From an uncultured Muribaculaceae bacterium (lineage in GTDB: Bacteria; Bacteroidota; Bacteroidia; Bacteroidales; Muribaculaceae): a stretch of 20,737 nucleotides of DNA. Shown here in pieces: positions 15,772 through 20,737 of this stretch. Position numbers and translations under genes: made by a program. Positions within the stretch are counted from its first letter, which is position 1, and each line of letters opens with the position of its first letter. The DNA is taken from contig CAJTYD010000059.1 of the NCBI GenBank assembly GCA_910583775.1, forward strand, positions 1-20,737, given 5' to 3'. Under the pieces are notes generated by a model. That model searched no databases. It saw nothing but the letters and a program-made list of their open reading frames with translations, and had not been told where the DNA came from.

Positions 15772-15810
15772 GAAAGGATTCGGAAAATAGCCGGATCCTT
15801 TCATTTTTTT
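15772..15810 (+). terminator. Rho-independent terminator after GH31 gene
   Basis: GAAAGGATTCGG (15772-15783) pairs with CCGGATCCTTTC (15791-15802), 12 bp with one G-U pair and a 7-nt loop. A and seven T (15804-15810) follow. Confidence 0.93.
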
Positions 15811-15841
15811 GTCACAATTCCGGCTCTGCCTAATTATATTG
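15808..15841 (+). promoter_or_regulatory. Weak candidate promoter for the sigma operon
   Basis: TTTG at 15808-15811 overlaps the T-run of the preceding terminator. TTATATTG at 15834-15841 matches four of six fixed -7 bases with 22 bp spacing. It is the only candidate I see in the 161-bp gap. An ECF operon may instead use its own autoregulated promoter, which I cannot identify. Confidence 0.25.
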
Positions 15842-15914
15842 TCAGAAAATCAAACAAACGCATTGCTCTCCGATAGCCCCGCTCCCGGGCGGAATAACAA
15901 GCTATAATTTCCAG

Positions 15915-16406
15915 ATGACTGAAGAGGAATTCAGAAATACGGTTATGTGTCATCGGCAGATGATGATGGCGATAGCCATGACTGTGTTGTGCAACCGGGA
16001 GGACGCTCTCGATTGTCTGCAGGATACTTTCGTCGCTCTCTGGAAAAACCGCGACAAGATCGGGGATCTCGACAGCGTGAGGCAATATTGTCTAACATCG
16101 GTCAGGAACAATGCGATGATGATGATCAAAAAGAGGAGGAGCGCCTCTCTTGAATCGGCGGATGAACTGTCGGTATCAGACGACCCTTTGTCTCGGATAG
16201 AGAGGAATGAGAAGATGAGGATTCTCGAAAAAGGCTTGAGGAAGTTGCCGGAAAGCCAGAGGCAGGTGCTTCTCATGAGTTCCATTTCGGGCCTTTCGGC
16301 GCCAGAGATAGCGGAGATGACATCCATGTCATACGCCAACGTAAGGCAGCTGTTGTCGAGAGGAAGACAGTTTTTGAAGGTTTATTTTAAGATGAACGGT
16401 AATTGA
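15915..16406 (+). CDS. ECF-type RNA polymerase sigma factor
   Basis: A 163-residue sigma-70 family ECF factor. The region 2 sequence is REDALDCLQDTFVALWKNRDKIGDLDSVRQYCLTSVRNNAMMMIKKRR (28-75), with the DALD.LQDTF core-binding signature. After a variable linker, region 4 is LEKGLRKLPESQRQVLLMSSISGLSAPEIAEMTSMSYANVRQLLSRGRQFLKVYF (104-158), a helix-turn-helix that reads the -35. Regions 1 and 3 are absent, as usual for ECF. A gene for a membrane protein follows after 18 bp and is probably its anti-sigma factor. The regulon cannot be read from the window. Confidence 0.92.
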   Translation: MTEEEFRNTVMCHRQMMMAIAMTVLCNREDALDCLQDTFVALWKNRDKIGDLDSVRQYCLTSVRNNAMMMIKKRRSASLESADELSVSDDPLSRIERNEKMRILEKGLRKLPESQRQVLLMSSISGLSAPEIAEMTSMSYANVRQLLSRGRQFLKVYFKMNGN

Positions 16407-16424
16407 TATAAACGACCATAATAT

Positions 16425-17279
16425 ATGAACGGGAAAATTTATATAGATAGAATGGACAAGTCTGACGCAGAGCGTCTGCGCATCCTGCTTTCCCGCTGGA
16501 GCGAAGTCTCGCTCGGACCGGGGGAGGAGGAAGAGCTCGGGCGCCTTGTCGAGAGGATCGAGCGCGATACCGGAAATGCCGGTCTCGACTGCCCGGTGTT
16601 TGATATCGCTGATGAATCCGCACCGGTCTATGATCTCTATGTCTCTCTGAGAGATATGAGGCTTTCCGAGAGAGAATCGGAGGAACTTGACCTGTTTGTC
16701 GGGAATCTTGCCGCAGAGGAGGAAACGGAGAATGCGCTCCGAAAGAGGAGAACCGGAAGATCGGCATGGATAAGGATCATATCGGCGGCTGCCTGCATCC
16801 TTATCATATTCGGACTCATCTTTGTGGTTGACAACAGTTTCGACGACAGAGAGCCGCCGACTCGGCTCTCAATGGACACCTCGGGACGCCTCGATTCGGC
16901 GGGAGAGCATGGAATGGCCAGGGCGATGGTGACTGCGGAAATACCGGCCGACGGAATTACAGAAAGCGGACAAAGTAACCTCGATCGTCAGGATGAGGAC
17001 GCGAATTCGAAAGAATGGTCCGATAAACGCGGGAATTCTTCCTATCGATACTCCGGACCGATGAAGTCTTTTAACTCTTCAAATTCACACGTTTATAACC
17101 AGGAAACGGAATGGGAGAGATGCAAGAGACTTTTGAAAGAGATGGATCTCGATTCCAGACTTATCGGAGATCCGGCGATGGAGATACTCGGAGGAGATCT
17201 TGATGTCCAGATTTCTACTAAAGTCATAGTCCGTGATCTTATAAAGGAAATCGCCCCCGCCGGGACATCCCTTATGTAG
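16425..17279 (+). CDS. Putative membrane anti-sigma factor (unrecognised family)
   Basis: A 284-residue single-pass protein: an acidic cytoplasmic part (1-113), a transmembrane helix (about 114-135, AWIRIISAAACILIIFGLIFVV) and a Ser/Asp/Asn-rich extracytoplasmic part (136-284). It shows neither the zinc-binding HxxxCxxC motif nor a FecR domain. The cytoplasmic part contains two similar acidic helices exactly 50 residues apart: SEVSLGPGEEEELGRLVERI (26-45) and RDMRLSERESEELDLFVGNL (76-95). These resemble the L-x3-E-x-EEL motif of anti-sigma N-domains. The topology and its position 18 bp after the sigma gene support an anti-sigma role; this is inference. A second in-frame ATG at 16452 is possible. 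Confidence 0.65.
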   Translation: MNGKIYIDRMDKSDAERLRILLSRWSEVSLGPGEEEELGRLVERIERDTGNAGLDCPVFDIADESAPVYDLYVSLRDMRLSERESEELDLFVGNLAAEEETENALRKRRTGRSAWIRIISAAACILIIFGLIFVVDNSFDDREPPTRLSMDTSGRLDSAGEHGMARAMVTAEIPADGITESGQSNLDRQDEDANSKEWSDKRGNSSYRYSGPMKSFNSSNSHVYNQETEWERCKRLLKEMDLDSRLIGDPAMEILGGDLDVQISTKVIVRDLIKEIAPAGTSLM

Positions 17280-17324
17280 AATGCATGAAATATTATATAA
17301 GAAAAGATAAATTCATTTTTAATT

Positions 17325-17792
17325 ATGAAAACGATAAAACTACTTATATTGATTCTTCTTCCGATGTGCTTCTCGATGGAGACTTTCGCGCAGTCCAATA
17401 ACCAGGAGAAGACATTCTTCTCAAATCTCAGAAAAGCATACTCTTCTGAATATGCCTATATGTCGCCTTTGATGCTTAAATCGATGAATCTGACGGATAA
17501 GGATCTTGAAGGTTTCCCGGCCAAGAAGGTCAAGATGATCGAGATTCTTACCTTGAAGTTTGATGCTGAAAAGCTTGCAAAAGGAGCGATAGAAAAATGC
17601 GTTGCCGACAATGGGATGGAGCTGATGGGAGCAACCTACAACACAAGTCTCAAGAACGAGATTTACGTAACGATGAAGGGCAACACCATCACTAACCTTC
17701 TTATTCTTAAATGGGGTGCATGGTTTGGATCGGTAAAGATACTCTATATCGTAGGAGACCTTTCGTCAGAAGATATCAAGGACAAGCTCTAA
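17325..17792 (+). CDS. Small exported DUF4252-like protein
   Basis: A 155-residue protein with a signal peptide (MKTIKLLILILLPMCFSMETFAQ, cleavage near 23), so exported. The mature part has the fold pattern of DUF4252 proteins: a helical start (FFSNLRKAYSSEYAYMSPLMLKSM), VKMIEILTLKFDAEKLAKGAIEKCVADNGMELMGATYN, and a C-terminal ILKWGAWFGSVKILYIVGDLSSEDI resembling the family's conserved GD ending. DUF4252 genes are often found behind sigma/anti-sigma pairs in Bacteroidetes, from memory; here there is one copy. Spacing to the previous gene is 45 bp. The molecular role is unknown; it could be a target or a sensor partner of the sigma system. Confidence 0.65.
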   Translation: MKTIKLLILILLPMCFSMETFAQSNNQEKTFFSNLRKAYSSEYAYMSPLMLKSMNLTDKDLEGFPAKKVKMIEILTLKFDAEKLAKGAIEKCVADNGMELMGATYNTSLKNEIYVTMKGNTITNLLILKWGAWFGSVKILYIVGDLSSEDIKDKL

Positions 17793-17817
17793 GGAAGAAT
17801 ATATTGGTTAGAAGAAT

Positions 17818-17845
17818 GATCCGGCGCCCGGGAGGTTGCCGGATC
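17818..17845. terminator. Hairpin between convergent operons, probable bidirectional terminator
   Basis: GATCCGGC (17818-17825) and GCCGGATC (17838-17845) form a perfect 8-bp stem with a 12-nt loop. It ends one base before the trkH stop codon on the opposite strand and 26 bp after the DUF4252 stop. The following T-run is only partial (TTATTTAT), so efficiency is uncertain. Position between two converging genes supports the role. Confidence 0.6.
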
Positions 17846-19351
17846 TTATTTATGCCAGAAAGAGGGCGCGAAAAGGATAATGACGGTAAAGACTTCCAGA
17901 CGGCCGGCGAGCATCAGAAACGACATGAGCCATTTCGCGGCGTCCGGAATGAAATCGTAGGAGCCGTTGATGCCTGTCATTCCGGCGCCCAGCCCGTTGT
18001 TGGCGGCGCATGAAAATGCCGCGAAAAAGGAGTCTCCAACCGGAAATCCCATTGCTGAAAGGACAACGCCTCCCATGACGGTGAGGGCCGTGAAGATCAA
18101 TATGAAGGCCATTATCTCATGACCTTTCTCCTCGGAGACATTCTGGCCGTTTATCGATATATGTATGACGGAGCGGGGCCTGATCATCCGTTTTATTTCA
18201 GCGCGAAAACTCTTGATAAGATAAAGAGCCCGGTCGATTTTGGCACCCCCGGTGGTGGAACCGGCACACGCTCCTATATACATCATTATTATTGTCATTA
18301 CTACTACCAGAGCTCCCCATGATTCAAAATCGGAAGCCCCGAGCCCGGTGGAGGTCATAGCAGAGACTATATGAAAGAGAGGGTCGATGCTGACACTCTG
18401 CCAGCCGGTGAAGTTGCCTTGAAAAATAATTGCCGAATCAATGATAATGAAATAAAACAGAAGAAAACAGAGATAGGCCTTGAAGACGTCATTGTGGCCG
18501 GCTTCACGGAATTTTCCTTTGTAACATGCGTAGATGAGCGCGAAGTTCACTCCTCCGGCAAACATGAAGATTGTTATGACAATCTTAAGATAAGGCGACG
18601 AATAGGAGGCTATCCCGTCTCCATGCGTGGAATACCCTCCGGTTGAGATCGTTGCGAAGGCGTGACACACGCTGTCGAACAGATTCATGGGGCCGATCCA
18701 GAGTAAAATAATCAGAATCAGCGTCAGCGAGCCATACAGGCCCCATAATATCTTGGCAGTCTCGGCTATGAGGGCTCCGATGCGGTCGTGTGTTATTCCT
18801 GAAGACTCGGCGTTGAAAAGAGTGATGCCGCCGTTGCTGTTGAACGAAGGAATAAGGGCTATTGTAAATACGATTATGCCCAGCCCTCCCAGCCATTGTG
18901 TAAGAGCCCTCCATAGCAGAATGCCATGGCTGCAACTCTCTACATTCCTTATTGCTGTGGCTCCGGTGGTTGTGAATCCGGACATCGCCTCGAAAAAACC
19001 TTCGCTTGTGTTGAGGGGCGTGGCGCATAGAAGAAAGGGAATCATTCCGAACAGCGAGAATGCCACCCATACGCAGGTGGTGAGAAGATAGCCGTCTCTG
19101 CGCCGGAGGGAGTCGTTGACGGGGTGCAGTCCGTATCGCAGAATCAGTCCGCATCCTCCCGTTATGCCTATGGCGGCGGCGAAGGCGAGCCAGTCGCTTT
19201 CATGCATGGCGAGCGAGAGAAGGCACGGGGCGAGCATAAACAGGGCCTCTATTATCAGGAGTGATCCAAGATGCTTGAATATCAGAGATATATTTATGGC
19301 CGGCCTTGAGGCAAGTTCTTTAAGGGAGGTTTCGGAAAATGTCTTGCTCAT
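17846..19351 (-). CDS. trkH: Trk/Ktr-type potassium uptake membrane protein TrkH
   Basis: A 501-residue polytopic inner-membrane protein of normal TrkH length. Four pore-loop filter segments are visible: SGFTTTGAT (about 123-131), ATISTGGYST (about 232-241), AMTSTGLGAS and AANNGLGAG near the C-terminus, the four-fold arrangement that forms the K+ filter. The WLGGLGIIVF segment after the first pore is also conserved. The protein takes up potassium under control of the cytoplasmic TrkA ring. Its ATG overlaps the trkA stop by 4 bp (19348-19351), indicating translational coupling. Confidence 0.95.
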   Translation of the reverse strand: MSKTFSETSLKELASRPAINISLIFKHLGSLLIIEALFMLAPCLLSLAMHESDWLAFAAAIGITGGCGLILRYGLHPVNDSLRRRDGYLLTTCVWVAFSLFGMIPFLLCATPLNTSEGFFEAMSGFTTTGATAIRNVESCSHGILLWRALTQWLGGLGIIVFTIALIPSFNSNGGITLFNAESSGITHDRIGALIAETAKILWGLYGSLTLILIILLWIGPMNLFDSVCHAFATISTGGYSTHGDGIASYSSPYLKIVITIFMFAGGVNFALIYACYKGKFREAGHNDVFKAYLCFLLFYFIIIDSAIIFQGNFTGWQSVSIDPLFHIVSAMTSTGLGASDFESWGALVVVMTIIMMYIGACAGSTTGGAKIDRALYLIKSFRAEIKRMIRPRSVIHISINGQNVSEEKGHEIMAFILIFTALTVMGGVVLSAMGFPVGDSFFAAFSCAANNGLGAGMTGINGSYDFIPDAAKWLMSFLMLAGRLEVFTVIILFAPSFWHK

Positions 19352-20682
19352 TTTTTGAAAAGTTTTTCCACTTTGTGGAGTGAGTTGTCAAGACAGAATA
19401 CCAGAACAAAATCGCCTGGCTGGAAGTGAGTGTTTCCTGAGACCAGAAGCCCTTTGCCGTTACGGATCATCCCGGCAAAAGTCAGTTCAACCGGAAGCTT
19501 GAGATCGCGCACCGGTGCAGACGTCAGGAAGGAACCTCCGTTTATTGTCATTCTCGCCACCCCGGCATCCGGAAGGGTAAGGCACTTGGAGATTGATTGT
19601 TCGGAGTCTACTATAAGCTGGAAGATGAAGCTGGATGCGATGATCTGCTTGTTGATTATGGTCGGGATTCCGAATGATTCCGCTTTAGGAATTGATTCCT
19701 CCCTCTCGATCTCAGCTATCGTTTTTGTAATGCCTCCGTCGGCTGCTGAAAGACAGGCGAGTATATTGCCGGCAGCTCCTTCTGAAAGAGCCACAAAGGC
19801 ATCGGCATTTGCAAATCCTGCCTCTATCAGCACATCGTTTTCTCCGGCGTCGCCACATACAATATCGGCTTTCGGACAATTCTGCGCCAGAACCCGACAT
19901 CTCGCCTGATCTTTCTCGATAATTGTAAAATGAAAGTCACGGGCTCCATGCCGGGCCGTAAGTTCCGATATAAGATTGCCTCCGGCAAGGATTACATTGG
20001 AGACATGCAATTCCCTTTTTCCGGCTATCTCCCTGACGGCGCGGATTTTGTCGGAAGTTGTGGTGAAATAAAGCACGTCCTTGTCCTGCGTCTTGAAGTC
20101 ACCGCGAGGAATAATGGTTGTGTGATTGCGCCTTACGGCCGATATGTGAAATCCGTTGTCGGGAGAAATCGTGTTCAGTTCCACACCGGCTATCGGGGCG
20201 TCGGCAGAGACCTGAACTCCGATCATGATTATCTCTCCGTTGCAGAATTCATACCAGTCGTTCGCCCAGGAGTGGTCGAGAGCACTTAGAATTGTCTGTG
20301 ACGCAAGATATTCCGGGAAAACGGCAGTGTCTACTCCCAGACTCTTCACAACCTTCTCATTCTTAGGGTCAATGTAATCATATTTGTCTACCCTGGCCAC
20401 GGCGAAATGGGCTCCCATGGCCTTGGCGGTCGCGCAGGCCACTATATTTTCGGCCGAATAGGGAGTAACGGCAATGAATAGATCTGACTGAGAGACTTTT
20501 GCTTCATCCATTGTTGCAAAAGCGTTCGGATCTCCTTCCACCACCTTAAGATTGAAGCTTGCGTCAAGCTCTGACAGACGGGCCGGATCATTGTCGATTA
20601 TCGTGATGTCCTGATGCTCGCTCGATAAATATTTTGCCAGGTGCGTTCCGACTCTGCCTGCGCCTGCGATGGTTATTTTCAT
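19348..20682 (-). CDS. trkA: Trk system potassium regulatory subunit TrkA
   Basis: A 444-residue cytoplasmic gating subunit with two RCK_N-RCK_C pairs: Rossmann domain 1 (1-120) with GAGRVG at 7-12 and acidic D30; RCK_C 1 (about 138-220); Rossmann domain 2 (about 228-345); RCK_C 2 (about 365-444). The first NAD(H) site looks intact. The second reads AGGNLI (233-238) where a GxGxxG is expected, so the first and last glycines are replaced and NAD binding there may be weaker. It is first in a two-gene minus-strand operon with trkH. The 55 bp upstream (20683-20737) are A/T-rich, with no promoter clear enough to call. Confidence 0.95.
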   Translation of the reverse strand: MKITIAGAGRVGTHLAKYLSSEHQDITIIDNDPARLSELDASFNLKVVEGDPNAFATMDEAKVSQSDLFIAVTPYSAENIVACATAKAMGAHFAVARVDKYDYIDPKNEKVVKSLGVDTAVFPEYLASQTILSALDHSWANDWYEFCNGEIIMIGVQVSADAPIAGVELNTISPDNGFHISAVRRNHTTIIPRGDFKTQDKDVLYFTTTSDKIRAVREIAGKRELHVSNVILAGGNLISELTARHGARDFHFTIIEKDQARCRVLAQNCPKADIVCGDAGENDVLIEAGFANADAFVALSEGAAGNILACLSAADGGITKTIAEIEREESIPKAESFGIPTIINKQIIASSFIFQLIVDSEQSISKCLTLPDAGVARMTINGGSFLTSAPVRDLKLPVELTFAGMIRNGKGLLVSGNTHFQPGDFVLVFCLDNSLHKVEKLFKK

Positions 20683-20737
20683 ATTGAAGTTGTTTAAACT
20701 AATTTCGAGATGTTAATAATACAGTAAAATAATTAAA

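Noticed and set aside
15879..15892. Small G/C-rich hairpin (CCGC/GCGG) before the sigma gene
   Set aside because: Only a 4-bp stem with no T-run; could easily be chance.
1..20737. Complete insertion sequences, prophage, CRISPR array, tRNA or rRNA genes
   Set aside because: No transposase, integrase, regularly spaced repeats or RNA gene sequence recognised on either strand.

Overview
The window reads as a chromosomal segment from a gut-type Bacteroidales, most likely Muribaculaceae or a close relative. Three things support this. The housekeeping gene order and protein variants are Bacteroidetes-type (long NusB, YajC-YbbR-CoaE, CoaBC-DUF4835-RecN, DUF5606). Several genes follow the Bacteroidetes sigma-ABfr promoter form TTTG-N19/20-TAnnTTTG. 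There is also a secreted multidomain GH31 glycosidase. The family placement is inference; no rRNA or tRNA gene is present.

Layout. 1-735: end of a ribosomal protein operon (3' part of rpsR, then rplI) closed by a strong intrinsic terminator. 758-7486: a replication/repair/cofactor operon, dnaN - DEDDh exonuclease - coaBC - DUF4835 - recN - rlmB, tightly packed, with a textbook promoter before dnaN and a 13-bp inverted repeat in its leader. 7524-9001: an unusually long nusB with its own promoter. 9014-11678: yajC - ybbR-like - coaE, then a palindromic intergenic repeat, a DUF5606 gene and a terminator. 11816-15810: one secreted GH31 enzyme with fibronectin III, F5/8-type, dockerin-like and cohesin-like C-terminal domains, ending at a strong terminator. 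15915-17792: an ECF sigma factor, a single-pass membrane protein that is probably its anti-sigma factor, and a small exported DUF4252-like protein. 17846-20682 (minus strand): trkA-trkH, a potassium uptake pair overlapping by 4 bp and converging on the sigma operon across a shared hairpin.

How it works together. Most of the window is core information processing (sliding clamp, RecN, RlmB, NusB, L9/S18), both ends of the CoA pathway that lie here (CoaBC and CoaE), and envelope functions (YajC for Sec, YbbR-like, Trk). The accessory content is the glycosidase and the sigma/anti-sigma/DUF4252 cassette. The points most worth a second look are an internal duplication that enlarges NusB to 471 aa, a dockerin plus cohesin-like pair in one glycosidase, a MITE-like inverted repeat in the dnaN leader, a nested palindromic repeat overlapping the end of coaE, and a repeated acidic motif in the putative anti-sigma factor. 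No phage, CRISPR array, complete insertion sequence or obvious new defence system was seen. No stretch over 300 bases lacks a gene.
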